Below are positions 37,084-46,080 of a DNA stretch of 64,000 nucleotides, piece by piece. The translations under genes and the position numbers were made by a program. Position 1 is the first letter of the stretch; every line of letters starts with the position of its first letter. The notes below the pieces were generated by a model. The model was given only the letters and a program-made list of their open reading frames with translations, had not been told where the DNA came from and made no database searches. The stretch is from Labedella gwakjiensis. Its GTDB lineage: Bacteria > Actinomycetota > Actinomycetes > Actinomycetales > Microbacteriaceae. The stretch is taken from NCBI RefSeq assembly GCF_003014675.1, contig NZ_PYAU01000001.1:1240001-1304000 (forward strand). Reading direction: 5' to 3'.

Positions 37084-38042
37084 GCGGAACCATCGATCGC
37101 GCGCCGGTGGCGCTGAGCGGAGCCGCAGCCCGCGGCGCCGCTCGCGCCACCCGGCGCCGCCGGCGGACGCTCGCCGGCGGCGACACCCTCGTCGGCTACC
37201 TCTTCGTCGCACCGCAGGTGCTCGGGATCGTCGCCTTCGTCCTCGTGCCGCTCGCGCTCGTCGTCTACTACAACTTCCACGAGTGGAACGTGCTCGCGAA
37301 CACCTTCACGTTCGTCGGCACGGAGAACGTCGAGCGACTGTTCTCCGACCCGAAGGTGGCGCCCGTCATGGGCGCGACGGCGGTGTTCTCCGTCGGACTC
37401 GTCATCGGCAACCTCGCGATCGCCCTCCTGCTCGCGGTCCTGCTCAACCGGAAGGTCCGCGGGATCACCTTCTTCCGGACGCTCTTCTTCTCCCCCGTCG
37501 TCGTCTCGCTCGTCGCGTGGACGATCGTATGGGGCTTCCTCCTCCAGGACGACGGCGGGATCAACGGGTTGCTCCAGCTCATCGGCGTCGACGGTCCGAA
37601 CTGGCTCCGCGAGGGGCCGACGGCCATGGCGAGCGTCATCGTCGTGCAGATCTTCAAGAACGTCGGACTCAACATGATCCTGTTCCTCTCCGCCCTCCAA
37701 GGCGTTCCGAAGGAGGTCACGGAGGCCGCGTCGATCGACGGCGCAGGTGCCGGACGCATCTTCACCCGGATCACCCTCCCCCTCATCTCGCCGACCATCC
37801 TGCTCACGACGATCATCACGATCGTCGGGTCTCTGCAGGTCTTCGCGCAGATCGCCGTGCTCACGCAGGGCGGCCCGGGCATCTCCACGACGGTGCTCGT
37901 GTATTACCTCTTCCAGCAGGCGTTCGAGTTCCACCGGTTCGGCTACGGATCGACGCTCGCCCTCGTCCTGTTCGTCATCGTCCTGCTCCTCACCGTCGTG
38001 CAGTGGCAGCTCCGCCGGAGGTGGGTCTTCTATGAGAACTGA
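37080..38042 (+). CDS. Sugar ABC transporter permease (MalF-like)
   Basis: This 320-residue protein has six membrane segments. The EAA loop reads EVTEAASIDGAGAGRIFTRI, which contacts an ATPase. The start is GTG 37080, overlapping the binding-protein stop (GTGA). An in-frame ATG at 37050 would begin inside that gene and is less likely. No ATPase gene is present in the operon, so a shared MsiK-type ATPase elsewhere is probably used, as is common in actinobacteria. Confidence 0.93.
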   Translation: MSGTIDRAPVALSGAAARGAARATRRRRRTLAGGDTLVGYLFVAPQVLGIVAFVLVPLALVVYYNFHEWNVLANTFTFVGTENVERLFSDPKVAPVMGATAVFSVGLVIGNLAIALLLAVLLNRKVRGITFFRTLFFSPVVVSLVAWTIVWGFLLQDDGGINGLLQLIGVDGPNWLREGPTAMASVIVVQIFKNVGLNMILFLSALQGVPKEVTEAASIDGAGAGRIFTRITLPLISPTILLTTIITIVGSLQVFAQIAVLTQGGPGISTTVLVYYLFQQAFEFHRFGYGSTLALVLFVIVLLLTVVQWQLRRRWVFYEN

Positions 38043-38880
38043 GCGTCGCCGTCGCCCCGCCGTTCGCGTCCTCTTCTACGTGGGGATGTCGCTGCTCGCG
38101 ATCCCCTTCGTGTTCCCGACGTGGTGGATGATCACCTCGTCCTTCAAGCCCATCGGCGAGATCTTCTCGTTCCCGCCCACGCTGTGGCCGCAGAACCCCA
38201 CGGTTCAGCCCTACATCGACGCGTTCACCGAGCAGCCGTTCCTCCTGCAGTACTGGAACAGTATGTACATCGCCGTGGTCGTGACGCTCGCGACGATGCT
38301 GTTCTCGGCCATGGCCGGTTACGCCTTCGCCCGCATCCGGTTCCCGGGGGTCAACGCGCTGTTCATGGTCGTCCTCGTCGGGCTGCTGGTGCCGTCCGAG
38401 GTGACGATCGTTCCGCTGTTCCAGATGTTCAACCAGCTCGGGCTCGTTAACACGCACTGGCCGATCCTGCTCGTGACCACGTTCGGAGCACCGAGTGTGC
38501 TCGCGACGTTCATCATGCGGCAGTACTTCGTGACGCTGCCGGTGGAGCTGGAGGAGGCCGCCCGTATCGACGGCCTCGGACGGGCCGCGATCTGGTGGCG
38601 GATCGCCATGCCGCTTGCGAAGGCCTCGCTCGGCGCCGTCGCGATCTTCACCTTCCTGCACACGTGGAACCTCTACCTGGAGCCCACCGTCTACCTGCAG
38701 AGCCCCGAGCTCTTCACGCTGCCGCAGGCTCTCACCCGGTACACCGACGCGTACGGCGGACAGATGTGGAACGTGCAGCTCGCCGCCGCCACCATGACGG
38801 CCGTGCCCGTGCTCATCGTCTTCATCCTCGCTCAACGTCAGTTCGTCGAGGGCCTCGCCCAAACCGGGCTGAAGGGCTGA
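38032..38880 (+). CDS. Sugar ABC transporter permease (MalG-like)
   Basis: This 282-residue permease overlaps the previous gene by 11 bases. The EAA loop reads EEAARIDGLGRAAIWWRIAM, and about six membrane segments surround it. With the preceding permease it forms the CUT1-type channel. No ATPase follows. Confidence 0.93.
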   Translation: MRTERRRRPAVRVLFYVGMSLLAIPFVFPTWWMITSSFKPIGEIFSFPPTLWPQNPTVQPYIDAFTEQPFLLQYWNSMYIAVVVTLATMLFSAMAGYAFARIRFPGVNALFMVVLVGLLVPSEVTIVPLFQMFNQLGLVNTHWPILLVTTFGAPSVLATFIMRQYFVTLPVELEEAARIDGLGRAAIWWRIAMPLAKASLGAVAIFTFLHTWNLYLEPTVYLQSPELFTLPQALTRYTDAYGGQMWNVQLAAATMTAVPVLIVFILAQRQFVEGLAQTGLKG

Positions 38881-38971
38881 CCGGGACCTTCCCGACCGGC
38901 CTCCCCGCACCACTCATCTCCCCACCGTCGACGGCGACGATGCTGTCGGCACGACCCCTCCTGGAGGGAAC

Positions 38972-40276
38972 ATGTCACGTCATCCCCGTCCCCGTCTGCG
39001 ACACCTCGTCGCGACGGCCGCCGCCGCGGCCCTGGCTCTCGGGGCGGTGGTCGCGGCTCCGGCCGTGCCCACCGCCGAGGCCCTGGCTCCGCTTCCCGTG
39101 TTCACCGAGGCGGGTGAGATCACCGTCGATTCTCAGCTCACCTACAACCCCACGGGCGAGCAGATCTTCCCGAGCGTCCTGCACGCGTCCGAGTACTTCG
39201 CGAACCCCCTCGGCGAGTGGTACCTCTACTACGCACCCCACGAGAACCCCGGCGGCATCTCCCTCATGTACGCCGACGACCTCGACGGACCCTGGACCGA
39301 ATACACCGCCAACCCGGTCGTCGCCAACGTCTGGCAACCCCACTACTCCACGTACCACGTCTCCAGCCCCGACGTCATCTGGAACACCCAAGCCGACAAG
39401 CTCTTCCTCTACTTCCACGGCGGAAACGACGTCACCCGCATCGCCTCCTCCGACGACGGCATCACCTTCGACTACGAGAAGATCGCCGTCAGCAACGCCA
39501 TGGGCGGCACCGGGGTGACCGAGACCTCCTACGCCCGGGTGTTCCCCCACCCCGACCCGGCGTCGGCCTACGAGTACGCGATGTTCTACATGGACAACGT
39601 GAACAACAGCCGCCGCATCCGCGTGGCCGAGTCCGTCGACGGGCTCGACTGGGTCGTCCGCCCGACGCCCATCGTGACGGGCGGTTCGGCTGAGGGCGCC
39701 AACGTCTCGTCTGCGAACCTCTGGGAGTGGGAGGGACAGCTCTACGTGATCTACCACGCGACCACGAAGAAGATCCTCGCGCGCACGATCGACGCCACGC
39801 TCACGACCACCGGCCCGGCTGCTCTCCTCTATTCCCTTCCGACCGCTGCTCCGAACGGCGGCGCGTTGCGTGTGGCGTCACCGGAGATCGTCTCCGCCGA
39901 GGGGAAGACGTACCTCTTCTACGAGCGCGGCGACCGCCTGGACGCCACCATCTCGCATGCGGTCTCGGACGCCTACCCGAGCGACCAGCCCTTCGACGTG
40001 GATGTGACCGCCACCTCGAGTTGTGCGAACGGCGTGGCGCGAGTCGTCGCGAGCGCTCACAACGAGTCGGGTCGCGCCGTCGACATCCGTCTCACGACGC
40101 CTTTCGCCGACCGGAAGTTCACGGGCGTCGCGAACGGGGCCACGGTGTCGCCGACGCTGTCCGCCGGGGCGGCATCGGTCGCGGCCGGTTCGGTCACCGC
40201 GTCGCTCTTCGTGCGCATCGACGGCGTCGCGAAGACGGCCACGGTGACCGCGCCGTACGCCGCGATCACCTGCTGA
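38972..40276 (+). CDS. Secreted five-bladed beta-propeller glycosidase-like protein
   Basis: This 434-residue protein has an Arg-rich signal peptide with a long Ala core and a likely cleavage near residues 33-36 (VPTAEA). The main part (LTYNPTGEQIFPSVLHASEY, SSPDVIWNTQADKLFLYFHG, GGALRVASPEIVSAEGKTYL) resembles GH43/GH32/GH130-like propeller proteins with repeated Asp/Glu positions. The exact family is not fixed. The last about 90 residues form a separate Ig-like domain with paired cysteines. It sits last in the LacI operon and probably releases the sugar taken up by the ABC system. Confidence 0.78.
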   Translation: MSRHPRPRLRHLVATAAAAALALGAVVAAPAVPTAEALAPLPVFTEAGEITVDSQLTYNPTGEQIFPSVLHASEYFANPLGEWYLYYAPHENPGGISLMYADDLDGPWTEYTANPVVANVWQPHYSTYHVSSPDVIWNTQADKLFLYFHGGNDVTRIASSDDGITFDYEKIAVSNAMGGTGVTETSYARVFPHPDPASAYEYAMFYMDNVNNSRRIRVAESVDGLDWVVRPTPIVTGGSAEGANVSSANLWEWEGQLYVIYHATTKKILARTIDATLTTTGPAALLYSLPTAAPNGGALRVASPEIVSAEGKTYLFYERGDRLDATISHAVSDAYPSDQPFDVDVTATSSCANGVARVVASAHNESGRAVDIRLTTPFADRKFTGVANGATVSPTLSAGAASVAAGSVTASLFVRIDGVAKTATVTAPYAAITC

Positions 40277-40292
40277 CGCGCCTCACCCCCTT

Positions 40293-40364
40293 CCCCAGGT
40301 CCTGCGTTTGAGCGCGTTTACACCGGTGTATCGGTGTAAACGCGCTCAAACGCAGGATGTGGTG
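40293..40364. repeat. Palindromic extragenic element, copy 2 (likely terminator)
   Basis: Perfect 25-base arms begin at 40301 (CCTGCGTTTGAGCGCGTTTA..) and end at 40356, separated by a 6-nt loop. The central GCGTTTGAGCGCGTTT is shared with copy 1. It lies between the convergent glycosidase and DppC genes and would serve as a bidirectional terminator. Confidence 0.8.
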
Positions 40365-40403
40365 GGAGCGGAGGGGCGGGAGCGGGTGAGGAGGGGAGGC
40401 GGG

Positions 40404-41306
40404 TCAGGCGTTGAGCGAGTGGAAGCCGGCCTGACGGACCGACTCGCCGAGGAGCACGAACCCGGCCACTGCGAGAGTGAGGGCGGCCGCGGGAACGTAG
40501 AGCAGGTGGGGAGCGCTCGAGAAGTACGGCTCGGCCTGCGAGAGCTGGAGCCCCCACGAGAGGGCGGGAGCCTGCAGCCCGATGCCGAGATACGTCAGCG
40601 TCGCCTCGCTCGCGATGACCGCCCCCACCTGGAGCGTGCCGAGCACGATCACGGGACCGATCGTGTTGGGCACGACGTGGGAGAGGAGGATCCGCCACGT
40701 CGGCAGGCCGAGCGCGCGCGCCGCCGTCACGAAGCTCCGCGAGCGCACCGAGATCGTGGACGTCCGCATCACCCTCATCGCGGACGGCCAGGAGAACGCG
40801 ATGAGCACGGCCGAGACGAACCAGACGTTCCGGCTCTCGATCGAGTTGAGGACGAGGACCGCGCCGAGGAGCAGCGGCACCGAGACGACGATCTCCGAGA
40901 TCCGCGACAGCACGGTGTCGACCCAGCCGCCGAAGTAGCCCGCGAGAAGACCGAGGACGATTGCGATGAGCGCCGTCCCGAGCGTCACGACGATGCCCAC
41001 GATGATCGAATTCGCCGCGCCGTAGACCACGCTCGCGTAGAGATCGCACCCCTGGATGGTGAAGCCGAACGGGTGCCCGCTCGCAGCGTCCGGAGCGCCG
41101 CGCGAATTCGCGAGGTCGCACGCGCGCGGGTCGCCGTTGCCGAACAACCCCGCGACGGAGGCCGGCCACACCGTGATGAGGACGAAGAACGCGACGAGCA
41201 CCCCACCGATCCAGAACTCGGGGTTCCGTCGCAAGCGCCGCCAGACGCGGTTGCCGCGAGGACGGACGTCCAGGGTCTCGTCGGCGAGGATGGCGATGTC
41301 GGTCAT
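40404..41306 (-). CDS. Peptide/nickel-type ABC transporter permease (DppC-like)
   Basis: This 300-residue protein has an N-terminal cytosolic extension, then about six membrane segments and the EAA-like loop TAARALGLPTWRILLSHVVP. DppC-type proteins pair with DppB to move di- and oligopeptides or related amides. ATG 41306 overlaps the previous permease stop (ATGA). Longer upstream frames to 42017 are read-through. Confidence 0.92.
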   Translation of the reverse strand: MTDIAILADETLDVRPRGNRVWRRLRRNPEFWIGGVLVAFFVLITVWPASVAGLFGNGDPRACDLANSRGAPDAASGHPFGFTIQGCDLYASVVYGAANSIIVGIVVTLGTALIAIVLGLLAGYFGGWVDTVLSRISEIVVSVPLLLGAVLVLNSIESRNVWFVSAVLIAFSWPSAMRVMRTSTISVRSRSFVTAARALGLPTWRILLSHVVPNTIGPVIVLGTLQVGAVIASEATLTYLGIGLQAPALSWGLQLSQAEPYFSSAPHLLYVPAAALTLAVAGFVLLGESVRQAGFHSLNA

Positions 41307-42223
41307 TGGCTGATCCTTGGGTCGAGGACGCGGTGCAGCAGGTCGACGAGCACGTTCGCCACGAGCACGACGAGGACGCCGGCCGTGACGATGCCGACCA
41401 CGACGGAGCCCTGCTGCGTGTTCACCGCCGTGAAGAGGGCCCGGCCGATCCCGGGGAGATTGAAGATGCCCTCGACGAGCACGGCGCCTCCGAGAAGGGA
41501 GCCGAGATCGAGGCCGAGGTACGTCACAACCGGTACGAGCGCGTTCCGGAGGACGTAGCGGGTTCCGACGCGCAGCGGCGAGAGCCCTCGCGAACGGGCC
41601 GTGCGCACGAAGTCGGCGGAGACCGTCTGCAGGATGCTCGTCCGCGTGAGCCGCGCGATCGGCCCGACACCGAGCGCCGCGACGCACGCCGCCGGCAGGA
41701 TGAAGGACACCGGCCACCCCGCGGCGGACCCCGCGACGGGGAACCATCCGAGTTGCAGACCGATCACCTGCTGCGCGAAGAACGCGAGGACGAAGGTCGG
41801 GACGGCGAGGGTCAGGATGGTCGCCGAGGTCGCGATGCGATCGACGATCCCGCCGGGTCGGATCGTGGCCACGATGCCGAGGGTCACGCCCACCGCGAGT
41901 TCGATGACCCACGCCGTCAGCGCGAGCTGCACCGTGATCGGCCACGCGTTCGCGAGGATCGTCCCGACGTCCTCCCCCGTGACCGTGGTGCCGAAGTCGC
42001 CGTGGAGCAGCCCCCATACGTAGTGCCCGTACTGGACGATGACGGGCTGGTCGAGGTGGTAGCGGGCCTCCAGGTTGCGGACGACGGTGTCCGTGAGCTG
42101 GGCGTCGCCGGCGAGCGTGCCGAGCGGGTCGCCCGGCAGCGCGAACACCGCGAGGAAGACGAGGAGCGACGTTCCGAAGAACACCACGACGGCTTGCAGC
42201 AGCCGACTGAGAACGGGATGCAC
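41303..42223 (-). CDS. Peptide/nickel-type ABC transporter permease (DppB-like)
   Basis: This 306-residue protein has the DppB start SRLLQAVVVFFGTSLLVFLA, a periplasmic ARYHLDQPVIVQYGHYVWGL loop, and a C-terminal EAA loop RTARSRGLSPLRVGTRYVLR. It forms the channel with DppC. A strong hairpin separates it from the upstream binding-protein gene. It overlaps DppC by four bases. Confidence 0.93.
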   Translation of the reverse strand: MHPVLSRLLQAVVVFFGTSLLVFLAVFALPGDPLGTLAGDAQLTDTVVRNLEARYHLDQPVIVQYGHYVWGLLHGDFGTTVTGEDVGTILANAWPITVQLALTAWVIELAVGVTLGIVATIRPGGIVDRIATSATILTLAVPTFVLAFFAQQVIGLQLGWFPVAGSAAGWPVSFILPAACVAALGVGPIARLTRTSILQTVSADFVRTARSRGLSPLRVGTRYVLRNALVPVVTYLGLDLGSLLGGAVLVEGIFNLPGIGRALFTAVNTQQGSVVVGIVTAGVLVVLVANVLVDLLHRVLDPRISQ

Positions 42224-42249
42224 GAGACCTCCTGCGTGGGTGGATGGGG

Positions 42250-42290
42250 CTGAGGCTCCCGCCGGCCGAGGCGACCGGCGGGAGCCTCAG
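42250..42290 (-). promoter_or_regulatory. Intercistronic hairpin between binding protein and permease genes
   Basis: Perfect 16-base arms CTGAGGCTCCCGCCGG (42250-42265) and complement (42275-42290) enclose a 9-nt loop. It starts five bases past the binding-protein stop inside the operon. Such hairpins typically protect the upstream mRNA or partly terminate, giving more binding protein than permease. Confidence 0.65.
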
Positions 42291-42294
42291 GGGG

Positions 42295-43911
42295 TCACTC
42301 CGTGAGAGTGACGCTTCCGAACTCCCCCTTGTTGAAGGAGTCGGGGACGTAGGACGAGGCGCGCTCCGAGACCACGTAGGTGCTCGCGTACGTCCAGAGG
42401 AGGATCGACGCCGTGTCCTCGATGAGGAGGTCCTTCGCCTGCGCGTACAGGTCGAGCTGGTCGGCCTGGTCGCCCGCTGCCGCCGCGTCCGCGAGGAGCG
42501 CGTCGAACTCGGGGTTGTCGTAGAACGAGCCGTTGACGCTTCCGGCGGAGGAGTACGACGGGCCGAGGGTGTCGAGCGGCGAGGGGTAGTTCGCCGGGGC
42601 GCCGAGGGCGACGGGCGACTGCACCTCCTTGCCGAGGATCCCCGACCAGGTGTTCTCCGACGCCACCTGCTCGACCGTCACGTCGATGCCGAAGGTGTCG
42701 GCCCACTGGTTCGCGATCGCCTCGGCCCAGACCTCGCGGCCGGTACCGGTGACGGAGGTGACGACGAGTTTCCCGTCGATCCCGCCGGCCGCGTCCCACA
42801 GAGCCTTCGCCTCGTCGGGATCGTACGTGCAGCTCTCGCCGCACGCGTCGTCCCGGTAGCCGACGCTCACGGGGATGTCGTAGTCGGTGGCCACGTGGGC
42901 CTCCCCGTCGAGGAGCGAATCGATGATCGCCTGACGGTCGATGGCCATCGAGAGCGCCTTGCGGATGTCGGGGTCGTCGTACCCCGGGAGGTAGGTGGGC
43001 AGGCTGAGGTAGTTCCGCCAGTCGTCCGTCGCGGACCTCTTCACGAGGCCGGGGTAGGCCGCGTCGGCCTCCGGGATGTCGGCCGGGTTGAGCGTCACGA
43101 TGTCCACGGCACCGGCCTGGTAGTCGGTGTATGCGACGTCGTTGCCCGTGTAGATCCGGAAGGTCACGCCGCCGTTCGAGGGGGCTTCCCCGGTGTAGTC
43201 GTCGTACGCCTCTGTGGTGATCTCGTCGCCTCCCGTCCACGGCTCGGTCATCTCGTATGGGCCGTTGCCGATGGGCTGGGCAGCGAAAGCATCCGGGTCT
43301 TCCAGCGCCGCGGCGGGGATCGGCGAGTAGTAGGAGCGCCCGAGGAGGAACGGGAACTGGCTGTTGGGCGTCGAGAGCGTCACCGTGAGGTGGAGGTCGT
43401 CGTCGACGACGATCCCGCTGAGGGTCTCGGCGGTGGGCTCGCCCTCGGCGGGAGCGACCTCGTCGTACCCGACGATGTTCGAGAACTGATCGGACTGCAC
43501 CCAGGCGTTGTCGGGGTCGACGGCGGCGTTCCACGCGCGAGCGAACGACTCCGCGTCGACCGGCTCGCCGTTGTGGAAGGTCCAGCCGTCCTCGATCTCG
43601 ATCTCCCAGACCTTCTGGTCGGTCGTCTCGATCGATGCGGCGACGAGGTTGCGCGTCTCTCCGGTCTCGGGGTCGTAGTCGACGAGGCCGTCGAAGAGCG
43701 CCCCGACGACCGTGTTGGCGAAGAGGCCAGAGCTGTTGCCGGGGATGAGGCTCGTGGGCTTCTGGATGCCGACGGAGAGGATCGCGTCGGCGTCCGTCGG
43801 GGAGTCGGAGCCGCCGGTGTTCCCGGTCGAGCAACCGGTGAGCACGACGGCGAGTGCGACGAGGCCGGCGATTCCGGCCCGGCGCGCGGGCCGTGAGGAG
43901 GGGAGGGTCAT
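42295..43911 (-). CDS. Peptide/oligopeptide ABC substrate-binding lipoprotein (DppA/OppA-like)
   Basis: This 538-residue family-5 binding protein has the lipobox VVLTGC (Cys27). The mature part contains the cluster-C pattern FANTVVGALFDGLVDYDPET, EDGWTFHNGEPVDAESFARA and NGPYEMTEPWTGGD. These capture peptides, nickel chelates or other amide-type compounds. The divergent operon's amidases suggest a peptide-like or acylated ligand, by inference. Confidence 0.93.
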   Translation of the reverse strand: MTLPSSRPARRAGIAGLVALAVVLTGCSTGNTGGSDSPTDADAILSVGIQKPTSLIPGNSSGLFANTVVGALFDGLVDYDPETGETRNLVAASIETTDQKVWEIEIEDGWTFHNGEPVDAESFARAWNAAVDPDNAWVQSDQFSNIVGYDEVAPAEGEPTAETLSGIVVDDDLHLTVTLSTPNSQFPFLLGRSYYSPIPAAALEDPDAFAAQPIGNGPYEMTEPWTGGDEITTEAYDDYTGEAPSNGGVTFRIYTGNDVAYTDYQAGAVDIVTLNPADIPEADAAYPGLVKRSATDDWRNYLSLPTYLPGYDDPDIRKALSMAIDRQAIIDSLLDGEAHVATDYDIPVSVGYRDDACGESCTYDPDEAKALWDAAGGIDGKLVVTSVTGTGREVWAEAIANQWADTFGIDVTVEQVASENTWSGILGKEVQSPVALGAPANYPSPLDTLGPSYSSAGSVNGSFYDNPEFDALLADAAAAGDQADQLDLYAQAKDLLIEDTASILLWTYASTYVVSERASSYVPDSFNKGEFGSVTLTE

Positions 43912-44002
43912 GATGCCTCTCTGGGTGAGGTGGTGCGGGTTGGGAGGTGAGGAGGTGGGGCTGACCGGGGTCTCGGTCGGGTGCCGGGCTCGTGGCCGGT
44001 GA

Positions 44003-45673
44003 TCAGGAGGAGGGGTCTGCGGGGCGTCCGCGCAGCGCGAGCTCGTCGATGAGCGAGCGGCCGGGGACGGCGTCGAGCAGGGCTCTCGTGTAGTCGGCCT
44101 GCGGGTCCGTGAACACGTCGCCGACGGTGCCGCGCTCGACGACCGTTCCGCCGGTCATCACGACGACGTCGTGCGCGATGCTCTCGACGACACCGAGGTC
44201 GTGGGAGATGAAGAGGTAGGCGACGCCGAGATCGCTCTGGATGCGCTGGAGGACGTCGAGGACCGTCGCCTGTACGAGGACGTCGAGGGCCGAGACGGGC
44301 TCGTCGCACACGATGAGCTCGGGCTCGGGCGCCAGGGCTCGGGCGATCGCGACGCGCTGCCGCTGCCCGCCGGACAGTTCGCTGGGCGCGCGTTCGAGGA
44401 GGGCGCTCGGCAGCCCGACGAGGTCGAGGAGTTCCCGCACCCGCTCCTCCCTCGACCGCGCGTCGCCGATCCGGAACGCCCTGAGCGGTTCCTCGACGAT
44501 CCGTCCGACGGTGGACATCGGGTCGAGCGACGCGTAGGGGTCCTGGAAGATGGGCTGGACGCGACGCCGGAACGCGGTGAGTGCCGGACCGCGGAGTCGT
44601 GTCACGTCCGCACCGTCGAAGCGCACCACTCCGGAACTCGGCTCCGTGAGCTTCAACGCGATGTTCGCGGCCGTGCTCTTGCCCGAACCCGATTCGCCCA
44701 CGACGGCGAGCGTCTGACCGGCGCGCACCTCGAGCGAGACGCCGGCGATCGCGCTCACCGCCGCGGTGCGCCGCGAGCCGTGGCCCCTCGGCGGGTAGAC
44801 CTTCCCGACGTTCTCGAGCGCCAGAAGGACCGGCGCGTCCTCCGGAACCGGGCGCGGAACGCGGGCTGCGGTGCGGCCGACGGGCGCCGCGCCGATGAGC
44901 TGTCGCGTGTACGCGGCCGTGGGAGCGAAGAGGACCTCGCGGGAGGGCCCCTGCTCGACGATCTCGCCGCCTCGCATGACGATGACCCGGTCGGCCCGCT
45001 CGGCGGCGAGTCCGAGGTCGTGGGTCACGAGCAGCACGCTCGTCCCCGACCGCGCCACGAGATCGGCGAGGTTGTCGAGGATGACGCGCTGCACCGTGAC
45101 GTCGAGGGCCGACGTGGGTTCGTCGGCGATGAGGAGGGTCGGGTCGTTGATCATGCCCATGGCGATGAGGGAGCGCTGCCGCATCCCCCCGGAGAGCTGG
45201 TGCGGGAACTGCCGATAGCGCGACTCCGCCTCCGCGAGCCCAGCCCGTTCGAGCGCGACGACGGCCCGCGTGCGCGCCTCAGCCCGCGTCTGGGAGCGGT
45301 GCACTCCCCCGGCCTCCGCCACCTGCGGGCCCACGCGGAGCACCGGGTTGAGGTTCGACATCGGGTCCTGCGGCACGTAGGCCAGCTGCGATCCGCGAAG
45401 CGCGCGCATGTCTCGCTCGGTCGCCTCGGTGACGACGGTCCCGCACGCCGTGATCGTGCCGGAGACGCTGGCCGTGCGCGGGAGCAGGCCCAGGATCGCC
45501 CCCGTCATCGTGGACTTGCCGGAGCCGGACTCGCCGACGATCGCGACCGTCTCGCCGGCGCGCACGGTGAACGACGCGTTCCGGACGACCTCGGTGTCGC
45601 TGTACGCGACGGTGAGTCCGTCGACGGACAGCACGACCTCGGGTTGAGGTTCGGTGATCGATCCACGATGCAT
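44003..45673 (-). CDS. Dual ATPase for peptide ABC transport (DppD-DppF fusion)
   Basis: This 556-residue protein has two complete ATPase halves. Half one has AIVGESGSGKS and LSGGMRQRSLIAMGM, and half two has AVVGESGSGKS and LSGGQRQRVAIARAL. The fused form of DppD and DppF is common in actinobacteria. ATG 45673 follows GAGGGG, and an upstream frame to 45802 has no family sequence. It is the first gene of the importer operon and is divergent from the catabolic operon, across a 302-base control region before the smORF. Confidence 0.92.
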   Translation of the reverse strand: MHRGSITEPQPEVVLSVDGLTVAYSDTEVVRNASFTVRAGETVAIVGESGSGKSTMTGAILGLLPRTASVSGTITACGTVVTEATERDMRALRGSQLAYVPQDPMSNLNPVLRVGPQVAEAGGVHRSQTRAEARTRAVVALERAGLAEAESRYRQFPHQLSGGMRQRSLIAMGMINDPTLLIADEPTSALDVTVQRVILDNLADLVARSGTSVLLVTHDLGLAAERADRVIVMRGGEIVEQGPSREVLFAPTAAYTRQLIGAAPVGRTAARVPRPVPEDAPVLLALENVGKVYPPRGHGSRRTAAVSAIAGVSLEVRAGQTLAVVGESGSGKSTAANIALKLTEPSSGVVRFDGADVTRLRGPALTAFRRRVQPIFQDPYASLDPMSTVGRIVEEPLRAFRIGDARSREERVRELLDLVGLPSALLERAPSELSGGQRQRVAIARALAPEPELIVCDEPVSALDVLVQATVLDVLQRIQSDLGVAYLFISHDLGVVESIAHDVVVMTGGTVVERGTVGDVFTDPQADYTRALLDAVPGRSLIDELALRGRPADPSS

Positions 45674-45975
45674 GGACGTACCCCTCGGAATCGAGGGGGC
45701 TTGGGCGCGAGACCACCGTACGCCGTGGGTGCCCGATCCGCACCCGTCCGTAACGCGGAATTTACGGGGCGGATGTGGACGGGTTCCGACGTCCCCCGTC
45801 ATGTCGCACGCGCGCGCGAGGCACGCTTTTTGTACGATAACAAAAACTATTGTTTCCGTTCATCAGGCTTTCCATACTGGCCAGGAACTTCATCCATTCG
45901 GGGCTTGGGCGCCCGGAGCCACGCGACAGACTCGTCGCGCGGCTCTTCTCACCGAGGCGAACAGGAGGACGCCGC
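45674..45975. promoter_or_regulatory. Divergent control region between importer and catabolic operons
   Basis: An AT-rich island in otherwise GC-rich DNA holds TTTTTGT (45827-45833) and ACAAAAA (45840-45846), an inverted repeat. An overlapping AACAA/TTGTT pair lies at 45839-45855. GntR/MocR-type regulators bind such TTGT/ACAA half-sites, and a MocR gene is in the adjacent operon. The rest holds nothing else recognised. Confidence 0.5.
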
Positions 45976-46080
45976 ATGCCGCGACCGTCGACGATCACCC
46001 CCGCCACGCGCTTCCGACCGGGCGACCACGATGCCGTGGATCGTTCGGGCATCTGCTCGGACCACGGGTGCATCCGATGA
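45976..46080 (+). CDS. 34-residue smORF coupled to the RraA-like gene
   Basis: ATG 45976 follows AGGAGG by seven bases, the best ribosome site in this operon. It encodes a 34-residue hydrophilic peptide (RFRPGDHDAVDRSGICSDHG near its end). Its stop overlaps the ATG of the next gene by four bases, and that gene has no ribosome site of its own. It is probably translated, at least as a coupling leader. Its function is unknown and it has no membrane segment. Confidence 0.55.
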   Translation: MPRPSTITPATRFRPGDHDAVDRSGICSDHGCIR

